From NCBI GenBank assembly GCA_947475315.1, contig CANJMY010000032.1, positions 1 to 36,397 on the forward strand: a stretch of 36,397 bases of DNA, in the 5' to 3' direction. Made by a program: the position numbers and the translations under genes. Each line of letters opens with the position of its first letter. Position 1 is the stretch's first letter. Below are positions 22,962 through 30,932 of the stretch, one piece after another. The notes under the pieces are model-generated. The model did no database searches, was not told the origin of the DNA, and saw only the letters and a program-made list of their open reading frames with translations. This DNA comes from Pseudomonadota bacterium (GTDB taxonomy: Bacteria; Myxococcota_A; UBA796; GCA-2862545).

Positions 22962-24257
22962 ATGCGCCTTGCTTCCCTCGCCTGCCTCGTGCTCCTGTTC
23001 GCCTGCAACGGGGGCGGCACCCCAGACGGCGACACCGACGTCGACGTCGCGGCCGACACCGACGTCGCCGCCGAATTCGACGTGCTCGATCCGTCGAAGT
23101 GCACGACCGACGTGGCCTTTGACGGCAAGGGCTTTGACCCCGCCTACGCGCTCCCCCATGGGGACGATCGGCTCGTGGCGCAGCTCTTCCCGCTCTTCGC
23201 CATCCTCGAGAACGACCGCACCTCGCTGCAGGCGATGGACGACGACGACAGGCTCATCCAGTCGGCTGCGTCGGTCCGCGGCCGCCTGACCGGCGTCTCG
23301 TCCTGCGCGGGCGACCAGGGCTGTATCCACGACGCCGTCTTGCTCAGCGACAGCGAGATCACCTTCGCGCGGGAGCGCTTGATCGCGTTGTTCGGCGGCC
23401 AGAACACCGCCTTGATCGACGACCACCTCAAGCCCTCCGGCGCCTTCATGCGCTGGGCCGGCGACGCGAACCCCGACCTGATCGGCGCCGCGTGGGACGA
23501 CGAGGTGTCGCGGGCCAAGGAGCTCGTGCAGGGCTTCGTCCTGAACCGCGACCCAAGCCAGCAGACCGCCATGTTCGCCGAGGTCGCCGCGGCGCTGCCG
23601 TCCGGCTCCCCGATCTGGGCCCCGATGGCGCACCTCGCGACCGCCGGCCTGCGCCACGACGGGCGCGACGAGGCCGTCCGCTACGAGCCGATCGTGGAGG
23701 GCGAGAACGCCGCGGCGATCGCGCGGATCCCCACGCTTCACTGGGACAAGTGGCGCTTCGCCGCCATCGTGATCCCCGGCCAGGGCCCGGATGACGCCGA
23801 GACCGCGCTCAACCCGATCAGCGCCCAGCGCGCCGACGTCGCCGTCGCGCGGTGGCGGGCGGGCCTGGCGCCCTTCCTGATGCCGTCCGGCGGGCACGTC
23901 CACCCCGACCGCACCGTCTACGCCGAGGCGATCGAGATGAAGCGCTACCTCATGGAGGCCTACGACGTCCCCGAGGACGCCATCCTGGTCGACCCGTACG
24001 CGCGCCACACCACCACCAACATCCGCGACACCACGCGCATGCTCATGCACTACGGCATGCCGGTGGACGCGCCCGTCCTGGTGACCTCCGACCAGATCCA
24101 GTCGGCCTACATGGCCACCATCCTCGCGCCCCGGTGCCAGTCGGAGCTGGGCTACATCCCATGGCGCGCGATCACGGCCCTTACGATCCACGACTCGTGC
24201 CTGCGGTCGTCGCCCGACGTGCTGTTCATGGACAGCTCGGACGAGCTGGATCCCTGA
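22962..24257 (+). CDS. Lipoprotein with YdcF/ElyC (DUF218) domain
   Basis: The product has 431 residues. MRLASLACLVLLFAC gives lipidated Cys15. It is followed by an acidic Asp/Thr/Val repeat linker (GDTDVDVAADTDV) that probably spans the periplasm or surface. The first half (about 45-255) is helical and unrecognised. From about 266 it matches DUF218: AAIVIPGQGPDD, a RWRAGLAPFLMPSGGHVHP block, AEAIEMKRYLMEAYDVPEDAILVDPYARHTTTNIRDTTRML, then APVLVTSDQIQSAYMA. ElyC/SanA/YdcF relatives act in envelope or peptidoglycan integrity, but the biochemistry is unsettled. GAGG lies 7 nt before the ATG. It diverges from the Lol-like operon. Confidence 0.87.
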   Translation: MRLASLACLVLLFACNGGGTPDGDTDVDVAADTDVAAEFDVLDPSKCTTDVAFDGKGFDPAYALPHGDDRLVAQLFPLFAILENDRTSLQAMDDDDRLIQSAASVRGRLTGVSSCAGDQGCIHDAVLLSDSEITFARERLIALFGGQNTALIDDHLKPSGAFMRWAGDANPDLIGAAWDDEVSRAKELVQGFVLNRDPSQQTAMFAEVAAALPSGSPIWAPMAHLATAGLRHDGRDEAVRYEPIVEGENAAAIARIPTLHWDKWRFAAIVIPGQGPDDAETALNPISAQRADVAVARWRAGLAPFLMPSGGHVHPDRTVYAEAIEMKRYLMEAYDVPEDAILVDPYARHTTTNIRDTTRMLMHYGMPVDAPVLVTSDQIQSAYMATILAPRCQSELGYIPWRAITALTIHDSCLRSSPDVLFMDSSDELDP

Positions 24258-24266
24258 GGCACGTCG

Positions 24267-24305
24267 CGCTCGCCTGAGCGAATCCGGGCCCGCTCGTCAC
24301 GAGCG
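24267..24305. terminator. Two tight hairpins between convergent genes
   Basis: CGCTC/GAGCG (24267-24271 with 24276-24280, 4-nt loop) and CGCTCG/CGAGCG (24291-24296 with 24300-24305, 3-nt loop) sit in the 73-nt gap between the YdcF lipoprotein stop and the ArsR stop. They probably act as a bidirectional terminator. There is no T-run. Confidence 0.5.
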
Positions 24306-24330
24306 ACCCACGCTTCGCTGGCCCACGGTC

Positions 24331-24654
24331 CTAGCCCGCCTCGGCTACGACGAACGGCGCCTCGACGTCCCCCAGCAGCGCCGCCACCAGCGCGGCGGCC
24401 TTCGGGTGGATCACCTCGTAGCGGCGGTTCCGACCCTCGGGCTGCACGGTCACCACGCCGGCGTCCCGCAGGATCCCCAGGTGGCGGCTGACCAGCGGCT
24501 GCGGGAGCTGCAGGCACTCCGTCATGGGCCCGACGCAGCACCCCCCGTCCAGCAAGCCCGCGACGATGCGCAGGCGGATCGGGTGAGCGAGCGCGGCGAG
24601 CAGGTCGGAGGCGTCTTCGAGGTCTTCGAGCTTGACGTATGTCATATCTGACAT
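24331..24654 (-). CDS. ArsR-family transcriptional regulator
   Basis: The product has 107 residues from the ATG at 24654 (an ATG three codons later is also possible). The winged-helix core is clear: DLLAALAHPIRLRIVAGLL, then PQPLVSRHLGILRDAGVV (recognition helix) and VQPEGRNRRYEV (wing). Cys39, Cys40 and Cys47 lie at the start of the helix-turn-helix. Only Cys40 aligns with a cysteine of the classical arsenic-site motif CxCxxC, so this is not a standard As(III) sensor. Divergence from a rhodanese gene and a palindrome over its start suggest autoregulation and a sulfur or persulfide signal, as for BigR/SqrR relatives, but the C-terminal sensing cysteine of those is absent. Confidence 0.9.
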   Translation of the reverse strand: MSDMTYVKLEDLEDASDLLAALAHPIRLRIVAGLLDGGCCVGPMTECLQLPQPLVSRHLGILRDAGVVTVQPEGRNRRYEVIHPKAAALVAALLGDVEAPFVVAEAG

Positions 24655-24655
24655 A
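24638..24655. promoter_or_regulatory. ArsR operator palindrome
   Basis: TATGTCA (24638-24644) and TGACATA (24649-24655) form a perfect 7-bp inverted repeat with a TATC spacer. It overlaps the start of the ArsR gene and lies about 48 nt upstream of the rhodanese ATG. It is a strikingly AT-rich island in GC-rich DNA. Size and symmetry fit an ArsR-family dimer site that represses both genes. Confidence 0.7.
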
Positions 24656-24702
24656 TAACATGAACCAGCAGACGCGATCAAGCGTTCTTCGCGGAGGTTC
24701 AG

Positions 24703-25023
24703 ATGTCGTTCTTCCAATCTTTGTTCGGCGGCGGCGGCGGCGGCGGCGCGAGCACCAGCGTGGACAGCGCCAAGGCGCGCGAGCTGGTCAAGGCCGGCGC
24801 CCTCCTGATCGACGTGCGCAGCCCCGGTGAGTTCTCGGGCGGCGCCATCCCCGGCGCCAAGAACGTCCCGGTCGACCAGATCGGCGGCCGCGTCGCCGAG
24901 CTCAACGTCGGCAAGCCCGTCGTCCTCTATTGCCGCTCTGGCGCCCGCAGCGGCAGCGCCACGGCCACGCTCCGCGCGGCCGGCGTCGAGGCCTACAACC
25001 TCGGGCCGATGTCGGCCTGGTAG
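24703..25023 (+). CDS. Rhodanese-domain protein
   Basis: The product has 106 residues and is a single rhodanese domain that carries or transfers sulfane sulfur. LIDVRSPGEFSGGAIPGAKNV (35-55, split here as LIDVRSPGEF and GAIPGAKNV) is the CH2A-like region. The active-site loop is Cys77-Arg-Ser-Gly-Ala-Arg-Ser. It ends GVEAYNLGPMSAW. A run of seven glycines (9-15) after MSFFQSLF looks like a flexible tether, and the first eight residues could be a membrane-peripheral or targeting stub. GGAGG lies upstream of the ATG. It is probably controlled by the divergent ArsR regulator. Confidence 0.93.
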   Translation: MSFFQSLFGGGGGGGASTSVDSAKARELVKAGALLIDVRSPGEFSGGAIPGAKNVPVDQIGGRVAELNVGKPVVLYCRSGARSGSATATLRAAGVEAYNLGPMSAW

Positions 25024-25090
25024 GGACGCCGAGGCGGCTCAAGCGAGCTGCGGCGGCGCTCCGACGCGCCGTCGCGCCGCGGACCCGACC

Positions 25091-25106
25091 GCGGCCGTGG
25101 GGCCGC
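25091..25106. terminator. Hairpin between rhodanese and sbcC stops
   Basis: GCGGCC (25091-25096) pairs with GGCCGC (25101-25106) around GTGG, 2 nt beyond the sbcC stop on minus and 68 nt past the rhodanese stop on plus. The rest of the 85-nt gap is GC-rich and otherwise unremarkable. Confidence 0.45.
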
Positions 25107-25108
25107 CC

Positions 25109-28100
25109 CTACCCCACCCGTACCGTCGACCCGGTCGGCGACTTCTCCACCAGCACGTGGCATGGAATCGCCTTCTTCACGCTCTCCACGTGGCTGATCA
25201 CGCCCACGCGACGGTGCGCGCCGATCTCGTCGATCACCTGGAGCGCTCGGTCCATGGCCGACGGGTCCAGGCTGCCGAAGCCCTCGTCGATGAACAGCGT
25301 GTCGAGCTCAATGCCGCCGGCGCGCTCCTGGATCACGTCCGCGAGCCCCAGGGCCAGCGACAGCGACGCCATGAACTTCTCGCCACCCGACAGCGTCTTC
25401 ACGTCGCGCCGATCGGCCGAGTAGGCGTCGAACACGTCCACGTCGAGCCCCGCGGCCTTGCGGCGATCGGTCACGTCCGCGCGCAGCGCGAAACGGTAGC
25501 GGCCCTCGCTCAGCACCTGAAGCCGCGTGGTCGCGCGCGCGAGCACCTGGTTGAGCCAGCCCATCAGCACGTAGGTCGGGAAGTCGACGCGCCGCGCGTT
25601 GTCTCCGCCCAGGTCCTTGGCCAGCTGCAGCAGGCCCGCGCTGTCCTGGGTGAGCGCGTCGATCTCCGCCTGCAGCGCGACATGCCTCGCGCGACGAACG
25701 CGCAAGTCGGACAGGTCGCGCTCCGCGCCCGCGCGCGCCGCGGTCGCCGCCACCGCCGACGCCGCGGTCGACTCCGCCTCCTGGCGCAGCAACACCAAGT
25801 CCGGCGCCGCGCGACCCGAGACCGCCGCGCTGAGATCGCGGACCTGCGTGTCGAGCTGGGTGACCCGCTCCACCCACGCGTCGACCTGCCGACGCAGCGA
25901 CGCTTCGACCGCGGGCGCGCGCACCGCGGCCAGCGCGTCTTGCGCCGTCGCGAACCCCTGCGCCACCAGCGCCTCGGTGACCGCCGCCAGCGCTGACACC
26001 CCACGTGCCCGAAGCGCCGCGAGCGAGTCCGCCGTGGTGGTCACCGCCGCCGCCGCCGCCGCGACCTCGGCCTCCAGCCTGCTCCACGCCGCGCGCAGCG
26101 CAAGGACCGCGTCCCGCTCCGTGGTCGTGCGCGCCCGCAGCGCGACCAGCTCCGCGCGAGCGCTCGCCAGCGCCGCCTGCACGTCGTCCACGAACCCGAC
26201 GCGCGCGATCAGCGCCGCCTTCGACGCCTCGGCCGACGCCCGGTCGACCGCCGCCTTGGCCGCCGCCTCGTCCGCCGCGGCCTTGCGCGCGCGCACCAGC
26301 TCCAGCGCCTTCTCGCGCGCGGGCCGGGTCGCCAGCTGGGCCTCCAGCGCCGTCACCGCGTCGGCGGTCCGCCGCTGCTCGGCGTCCGCGTCGACCTTGG
26401 CCTGCTGCCATGACCCCACGTCACCAAAGCCTGCCGCGGCCAGCCGCTGTCGTGCCTCCTCGGCCACCTCGAGCAGCACGCCGGCCTTGCTCTCCACCTC
26501 GCGCTGAGTGGCCGCGTCCGCCGCCACCGCCGACGTCGCCGACGCCAGCGCGCGCTCCGCGTTCGCCACCGACGCGCGCAGGTCCTCGTCCCCCGCGCTG
26601 CCGTGGGCGGGCGCCGGGTGGTCCACGCTGCCACAAACCGGGCAGGCCGCGCCGTCCGTCAACGTGCCCGCCAGCCACGCCGCCGCCTGCGCGTCTCGAC
26701 GCGCGCGCGCCGTGTCCAGCGCCAGCCGTGCCGCCTCCTCCTCCGCCTGCAGCCTCGACGCCGACGTCCGCGCCGACGCGCGCCGCTTCTCCAGCTCTGG
26801 GGCGTACCGCTCCGACCAGTCCCGAATGCGCTTGGCGTCTGGCGCGAGCGCGTCCAGCGCGCCCACGCGATCCCGCGCCGCCCGGGCCGCGTCGGACGCG
26901 GGGGTCAGCGCCGCCGCCGGCGCCGCGAGCTCGGCCAGCGAAGCCTCGGCCCCGACCACCGCCTGCGCCGCAGCGCCCACCCGCTCGGCGGTCGCCGTCA
27001 CCGCCTCCGCGGCGCTCCGGCACGCGGTCTCCGCCGAGACCAGCGCTGTCAGATCGCCGACCCGCGACTCCAGCCCGACCTGCGCCTCCTCTGCCGCGCG
27101 CAGCGCCGCCTCACGCGCGGGCAGCGCGTCCACCTGCGCACGCGTCGCCTCGCGCCGCGCGGTCGCCGCGTCCCGCGCGCCCGTCTGCCGCTCCAGCAAC
27201 GACGCCGCCTCGCCCACCTGCGCACGGAGCTTGGTCTCAGCGTCGATCGCCAGCTGCGCGAGCGTGGCACGTCGGCTCGCGTCGAGCGCCTGACGCGCCG
27301 CGTCTGTCGCCTCACGCTGGCCTTCCACCACCGCGCGCTCCGCGGTCGCGGTCGCCAGCTGCTCCACCTGACGCGCGAGCACCCCCGCCGCGTCGAACGC
27401 GGTGCGCGCCGTCTGCGCCGCCGTGTTCGCCGCCAGCTCGGTCTGCGCCGCCTGCGACACCGCGGCCACCAAGGCCGCGTCCGCCGCGTCCAGGTGCGCG
27501 TCCAGATCAGGCACTTCCGGGCCCGCGAGCAAGCCACGTCGGACCTCGGCGAGCGCCGCCTCCTTCTCCTTCACCGCGGCCAGGATGCCGCGCACCGACT
27601 CGTCCGCGCGCGTCTTGAGCCGGCGGTGCTCCTCGATCGGGAACAGGCGCTCCAGGATCACGCCGCGCTGCGAGGACTCCATCTCCAGGAAGCGCTGGAA
27701 TTCGCCCTGCGGGAGCACGAGGATCTTGGAGAAGTGGTCGTGCGAGAGCTTGAGGATCTCGCCCGCGAGCTTGCGGTTGATCTCGCCAGCCTTGCCGGGG
27801 AACGGCGTGCGCACGCCATCGGCGCCGATCTGCTGGAGGGTCGTGATCTCCTCGACGATGATGCCCTCGCCGCGCTTCTTCGCGCGCGCGGTGTACGGCG
27901 ATCGGTACACCTCCCACACCGCCCCGCCGCACGCGAACCGAAAGCGCACGTAGGTGCTGACGTCGTCTGCCACCAGGTTGGACCGGACCTGATCGGACGC
28001 GCGCGTGCCGAGCGGCTGCCCGTAGAGCGCGTAGCTGATCGCGTCGAAGAGCGTGGTCTTGCCCGCGCCGGTGTCGCCGCCGATCAAGAACACAGGGTCG

Positions 28101-28174
28101 AGCGCGTCGAACGGGACGAGCTGCTTGTCAGCGTAGGGCCCGAAGCCCTGGAGCTCAAGCTCGAGCGGCCTCAT
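25109..28174 (-). CDS. sbcC: SbcC, ATPase subunit of the SbcCD nuclease
   Basis: SbcC is the SMC/Rad50-like partner of SbcD and processes hairpins and protein-blocked DNA ends. The 1021-residue length is typical. Walker A GGDTGAGKTTLF lies at 32-43 after MRPLELELQGFGPY, which is the family's opening. Two long Ala/Glu/Arg-rich coiled-coil arms flank the zinc hook CPVCG (Cys511, Cys514), placed exactly mid-protein. The C-terminal lobe has the signature LSGGEKFMASLSLALGLAD (928 on) and Walker B DTLFIDEGFGSLD (Asp963, Glu964). Its start overlaps the sbcD stop by 4 nt. Several very long antisense frames cross it and are artefacts of its Ala-rich composition. Confidence 0.97.
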   Translation of the reverse strand: MRPLELELQGFGPYADKQLVPFDALDPVFLIGGDTGAGKTTLFDAISYALYGQPLGTRASDQVRSNLVADDVSTYVRFRFACGGAVWEVYRSPYTARAKKRGEGIIVEEITTLQQIGADGVRTPFPGKAGEINRKLAGEILKLSHDHFSKILVLPQGEFQRFLEMESSQRGVILERLFPIEEHRRLKTRADESVRGILAAVKEKEAALAEVRRGLLAGPEVPDLDAHLDAADAALVAAVSQAAQTELAANTAAQTARTAFDAAGVLARQVEQLATATAERAVVEGQREATDAARQALDASRRATLAQLAIDAETKLRAQVGEAASLLERQTGARDAATARREATRAQVDALPAREAALRAAEEAQVGLESRVGDLTALVSAETACRSAAEAVTATAERVGAAAQAVVGAEASLAELAAPAAALTPASDAARAARDRVGALDALAPDAKRIRDWSERYAPELEKRRASARTSASRLQAEEEAARLALDTARARRDAQAAAWLAGTLTDGAACPVCGSVDHPAPAHGSAGDEDLRASVANAERALASATSAVAADAATQREVESKAGVLLEVAEEARQRLAAAGFGDVGSWQQAKVDADAEQRRTADAVTALEAQLATRPAREKALELVRARKAAADEAAAKAAVDRASAEASKAALIARVGFVDDVQAALASARAELVALRARTTTERDAVLALRAAWSRLEAEVAAAAAAVTTTADSLAALRARGVSALAAVTEALVAQGFATAQDALAAVRAPAVEASLRRQVDAWVERVTQLDTQVRDLSAAVSGRAAPDLVLLRQEAESTAASAVAATAARAGAERDLSDLRVRRARHVALQAEIDALTQDSAGLLQLAKDLGGDNARRVDFPTYVLMGWLNQVLARATTRLQVLSEGRYRFALRADVTDRRKAAGLDVDVFDAYSADRRDVKTLSGGEKFMASLSLALGLADVIQERAGGIELDTLFIDEGFGSLDPSAMDRALQVIDEIGAHRRVGVISHVESVKKAIPCHVLVEKSPTGSTVRVG

Positions 28175-29310
28175 CGTGCGTCTCCGCCGAGCGACGCGCG
28201 GAGCGTCGTGAACGCCGCGAGCACGTCCGGCGGCGCCGCGCCCCCGCGGAGGTGCTGCTGGAAGTCGACGAAGTCCGCGCCCAGGTCGTCGCGATCGCGC
28301 GGGCGCTCGGCCGCCGACGTGGGCAGCCCGCTCACATCAACCACGGGGTTGTTGAGCTGGAGCAGGTTCGGGTAGCGCGCCCGCAGCCGCAGCATCGGCT
28401 GGCCCGCGAGCACGGCCTCGTCGAGCGTGATCGACAGGTAGTCGTCGCGCCACGCCTCGAACGCATCACCGCGCAGCAGCGTGTCGAGCGTGCCCGTCAG
28501 CGTTCGCAGCGGCCGCAGCGGCGTGATCCCCTTCTGCGTGGCGAGCGGCAGCGCGCCCGCGCGCACATCCACCGACAGCACACCCTTGGTGTCGCCCGAC
28601 TCCGAGAAGCTGTACTGCAGCAAGGACCCCGAGTAGCGCGCGTGCGTGCCCACCGACTGCGGCCGGTGCAGGTGGCCGAGCGCCACGTAGTCGAACCCGC
28701 CAAACAGCGCGCCGTCCACCGTGGTGGCCTGACCGATCAGCGTGCGCTCCGAGTCCGACACCTTGCCGCCCTGCGCGAAGCAGTGCGCCACCGCCACCTG
28801 GGTGAGGCCTGGGCTCTGCCGCGCGCGGATCTTGCCGACCGCCGCCTCGAGCGCCGCCGCCTGCGTGGTCGGCCCGCCGTCCGCTGAGGCCATGCTGCCC
28901 GGCCACAAGAACGGGATCGCCCACACCTCAGCCTTCTCGCCCGCGGCGGTGGTGATGCGAACGGGGTGCTCGACGCGGTCCGCCTCACCCCGGATGTGCA
29001 CACCCGAGCGCGCCAGCAGGCCCTGGGACCAGGCCAGCCGCACGCCGTTGTCGTGGTTGCCCGCGATCAGGACGATGGGCAGCTGAGGCGCCACGCCGCG
29101 CACGCGGTTCAGCCAGTCCCCGAGCAGCGCCACCGCCGACTCCGGCGGGATGCCGCGATCGAAGATGTCGCCCGCCACCACCAGCAAGTCGTGCGGATCG
29201 TCGACCAGCAGCTGCGCGAGCTGATCGAGCGCGTGCCGTTGGTCGTCCAGGAGCGAGCGCTCGTGGAGGATCTTCCCGAGATGCCAGTCTGACGTGTGAA
29301 GGATGCGCAT
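28171..29310 (-). CDS. sbcD: SbcD, nuclease subunit of the SbcCD complex
   Basis: SbcD is the Mn-dependent calcineurin-like phosphoesterase (Mre11 type) of the complex. The 379-residue product starts MRILHTSDWHLGK, the first metal motif (Asp8, His10). VVAGDIFDRG, LIAGNHDNGVR and VALGHLHRPQ supply the other metal ligands. The C-terminal capping domain follows the standard pattern. It is translationally coupled to sbcC. The upstream gap contains a TAGACC element 18 nt before the ATG and then enters the accessory region, so sbcD marks the edge of the conserved part of the window. Confidence 0.97.
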   Translation of the reverse strand: MRILHTSDWHLGKILHERSLLDDQRHALDQLAQLLVDDPHDLLVVAGDIFDRGIPPESAVALLGDWLNRVRGVAPQLPIVLIAGNHDNGVRLAWSQGLLARSGVHIRGEADRVEHPVRITTAAGEKAEVWAIPFLWPGSMASADGGPTTQAAALEAAVGKIRARQSPGLTQVAVAHCFAQGGKVSDSERTLIGQATTVDGALFGGFDYVALGHLHRPQSVGTHARYSGSLLQYSFSESGDTKGVLSVDVRAGALPLATQKGITPLRPLRTLTGTLDTLLRGDAFEAWRDDYLSITLDEAVLAGQPMLRLRARYPNLLQLNNPVVDVSGLPTSAAERPRDRDDLGADFVDFQQHLRGGAAPPDVLAAFTTLRASLGGDAR

Positions 29311-29328
29311 GACCCCGCCTTGGGCGCC

Positions 29329-29334
29329 GGTCTA
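29329..29334 (-). promoter_or_regulatory. Candidate -10 element TAGACC for sbcDC
   Basis: TAGACC on minus lies 18 nt upstream of the sbcD ATG, the same hexamer as at 10054-10059. Confidence 0.33.
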
Positions 29335-29365
29335 GCGTGCGGCGTGGCCGGGTCCAGCGCGAAGC

Positions 29366-29380
29366 GGACAGGATCTGTCC
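29366..29380. other. Hairpin GGACAG-GAT-CTGTCC
   Basis: This is a perfect 6-bp stem with a 3-nt loop, 34 nt past the stop of the MsrA tail fragment on minus, where a terminator of the original msrA could have been. The same stem with a different loop recurs at 32343-32357. The rest of the 29311-29586 gap holds the sbcD promoter candidate and the MsrA tail. I see nothing else in it. Confidence 0.5.
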
Positions 29381-29413
29381 GACCGAACCGCGCGTCGACG
29401 AAACCTCGCTGGG

Positions 29414-29503
29414 TCAGGCGCCCGTGCCCACCTGACAGATCACGCCTGTTCCGCCGATCCCGCAGTACCCGCCCGGGTTCTTCCATAGGTACTGCTGGTG
29501 GGA
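29414..29503 (-). pseudogene. MsrA C-terminal tail, copy A
   Basis: On minus this encodes [18 protein letters not shown] followed by [11 protein letters not shown] and TGA: 29 codons plus stop. HQQYL-x-KN-x-x-GYCGIGG is the conserved C-terminal block of peptide methionine sulfoxide reductase A, including the recycling cysteine region. Nothing before Ser-His resembles MsrA: the catalytic GCFWG domain is absent from the whole window. Copy B at 30933-31022 starts at the same codon and has the same length. Twelve of the 16 differences between them are synonymous third-base changes, so both descend from msrA genes that were under selection. It is a remnant or a recombination footprint, not a working enzyme. 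Confidence 0.85.
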
Positions 29504-29586
29504 GTCGTATCGAGGTAGTTGGTAGCGGGGAGATCGGCGGGTGGTGGTCACGGATCTCGGGGAAGTGGTCACACGACGAGGGCCCG

Positions 29587-30282
29587 TCACCGCGGAATGT
29601 TCGCCAATCGTTGGGCGAGCGAGAGCACCCTTGCCTCCTGCGCGTTGGCATCCCCACCGCGCGGCAACTGGCCGAGCGCTGCCTCCCGATACCGGCGCAC
29701 GTCAAGGATCTCCGTCAGCCCGACGGCGATCGCTTCCCGCACGTCCGTGTCCCCGCCCACGACGCACGCCTCAAGCTCGCGACACCCGTCGAGCAGGGCG
29801 ACGATGTCCTCCAGATCCTTGCTGGCGAACGGGTCGCTGACGCCACGATCTCGCCACGCGTCGAGCTTGCAAGCGAGGAGCAGGTCGGGCCGGGCCACGA
29901 GCACCGAGCGCCCCGTGACGAGCGCTCTCCGCTCCGCGTGCTCGACGACGCGTGGGTACCACCGGCCCGAGAACCCGAGCACGCCTGGGTCCTCCGACAT
30001 CAGATCGACCACGACGCCACCAGGGCTCCGGTACCGACAGATCGGACCGTCCGAGTCGGGCGACCAGCCGCGCGCCCGCAAGCCCTCCTCCAGCTTCCAC
30101 CACGCGACGCGAGTCACCACGCTCGGCACGATGCAGTCCACGTCGAGCGTCGCGCGAAGCTGGGAACGTCCCAGCGCATCGAGGAACAGCCCGATGGTCG
30201 CGCCGCCGACGTACACCGGCTCGGGCAAGACCCAGGCCAGGTCCGCCGCGACGGCGTCGACGACGCGCTCGATGTCGCTCAC
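29587..30282 (-). CDS. Nucleotidyltransferase, AbiEii/MNT-like (putative toxin)
   Basis: The product has 231 residues from a GTG at 30282 that overlaps the upstream stop in GTGA. The nucleotidyltransferase signature is intact: [13 protein letters not shown] with Gly26-Gly27, then Asp47-Val-Asp49 (ATLDVDCIV), and a third acidic residue Asp93 in [32 protein letters not shown] and [15 protein letters not shown] are also typical of AbiEii-like and MNT-like proteins. Many such proteins are toxins that transfer nucleotides to tRNA or to partner proteins, paired with a winged-helix antitoxin. The upstream HTH gene fits that role. Whether this one is a toxin is inferred. The whole unit lies between two MsrA tail repeats. 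Confidence 0.83.
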   Translation of the reverse strand: MSDIERVVDAVAADLAWVLPEPVYVGGATIGLFLDALGRSQLRATLDVDCIVPSVVTRVAWWKLEEGLRARGWSPDSDGPICRYRSPGGVVVDLMSEDPGVLGFSGRWYPRVVEHAERRALVTGRSVLVARPDLLLACKLDAWRDRGVSDPFASKDLEDIVALLDGCRELEACVVGGDTDVREAIAVGLTEILDVRRYREAALGQLPRGGDANAQEARVLSLAQRLANIPR

Positions 30283-30782
30283 CGTCCACCCCCGAGGAGC
30301 TCGTCCAGCCGCACCAAGGCAATCTCCCGCTCGCGTGCGCGGCCGACCCGCATCACGTCGACGAGCGCCATCAGCTCGTAGAACGGCGCGCACCCCGCCG
30401 CCGCGGCCGGCACGCACGGGTGGAGCGGCTCCACGGACGGGCCGAAGTCGGAGCCGCCGTCTAGGGGCCACACGTACGGCTGGTCGCTCCGCACCTGGGA
30501 CGCCAGCGTCGGCCCGGCGTGCGCGGTCGCGATCCCACGCGCCGGGGCGCCGAGGTCTGCCGGGTAGACGTACCGGACGGCGTGCACGATCAGCTCGCGC
30601 AGCGCCGTGCGTCTTGGACCGCCTTCGATAAGGAGGCCGGACCGATCCAGCTGCGCGAGCGCTCGGTGCACGTTCGACTGGGAGATGCCAAGTCCAACGG
30701 CGACCTGGGTCTGCGTCCAGTGAAGTCCGATGTCGGCCGAGGCCAGGTAGACCAGGACCGTGAAGTCGACGGGCTTGAGCAT
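30279..30782 (-). CDS. Winged-helix regulator, putative antitoxin of the nucleotidyltransferase
   Basis: The product has 167 residues. Residues about 6-60 form a winged HTH: FTVLVYLASADIGLHWTQTQ, then QVAVGLGISQSNVHRALAQL (recognition helix), then DRSGLL and a wing. The rest (60-167) is an unrecognised helical domain ending in [12 protein letters not shown]. It is coupled to the nucleotidyltransferase by GTGA. A 29-bp imperfect palindrome begins at its start codon, leaving no room for an ordinary leader and ribosome-binding site, so a leaderless or nearly leaderless transcript with tight autorepression is likely. The arrangement resembles AbiEi-AbiEii, though the HTH protein is not clearly AbiEi. 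Confidence 0.8.
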   Translation of the reverse strand: MLKPVDFTVLVYLASADIGLHWTQTQVAVGLGISQSNVHRALAQLDRSGLLIEGGPRRTALRELIVHAVRYVYPADLGAPARGIATAHAGPTLASQVRSDQPYVWPLDGGSDFGPSVEPLHPCVPAAAAGCAPFYELMALVDVMRVGRAREREIALVRLDELLGGGR

Positions 30783-30809
30783 CCAATATCCAGAATCTGG
30801 TTTATGGAT
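30781..30809. promoter_or_regulatory. Operator-like palindrome over the HTH gene start
   Basis: ATCCAATATCCAGA (30781-30794) and TCTGGTTTATGGAT (30796-30809) form arms matching at 11 of 14 positions around one central base. The palindrome overlaps two bases of the ATG and covers the expected promoter. It is AT-rich against its surroundings. It is likely the autoregulatory site of the HTH protein. Confidence 0.6.
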
Positions 30810-30932
30810 AGCGCGGGCATCCGGACAAGGCGAGCACGGCGGGGTCGATCGCCGAGGCGATGGGATCGATACGCCTTCGCACGCCGATCGAAACGCACCG
30901 CCAAACGGGCAGCGGTAGGAGGAGACGTCCGA

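Noticed and set aside
24331-24717. ArsR gene starting at the TTG at 24717
   Set aside because: It would run through the operator and overlap the rhodanese start. The ATG at 24654 gives the normal family length.
26005-28375. Two long plus frames across sbcC
   Set aside because: One is almost pure Pro/Ala/Arg, the mirror of the Ala/Glu coiled coils of SbcC.
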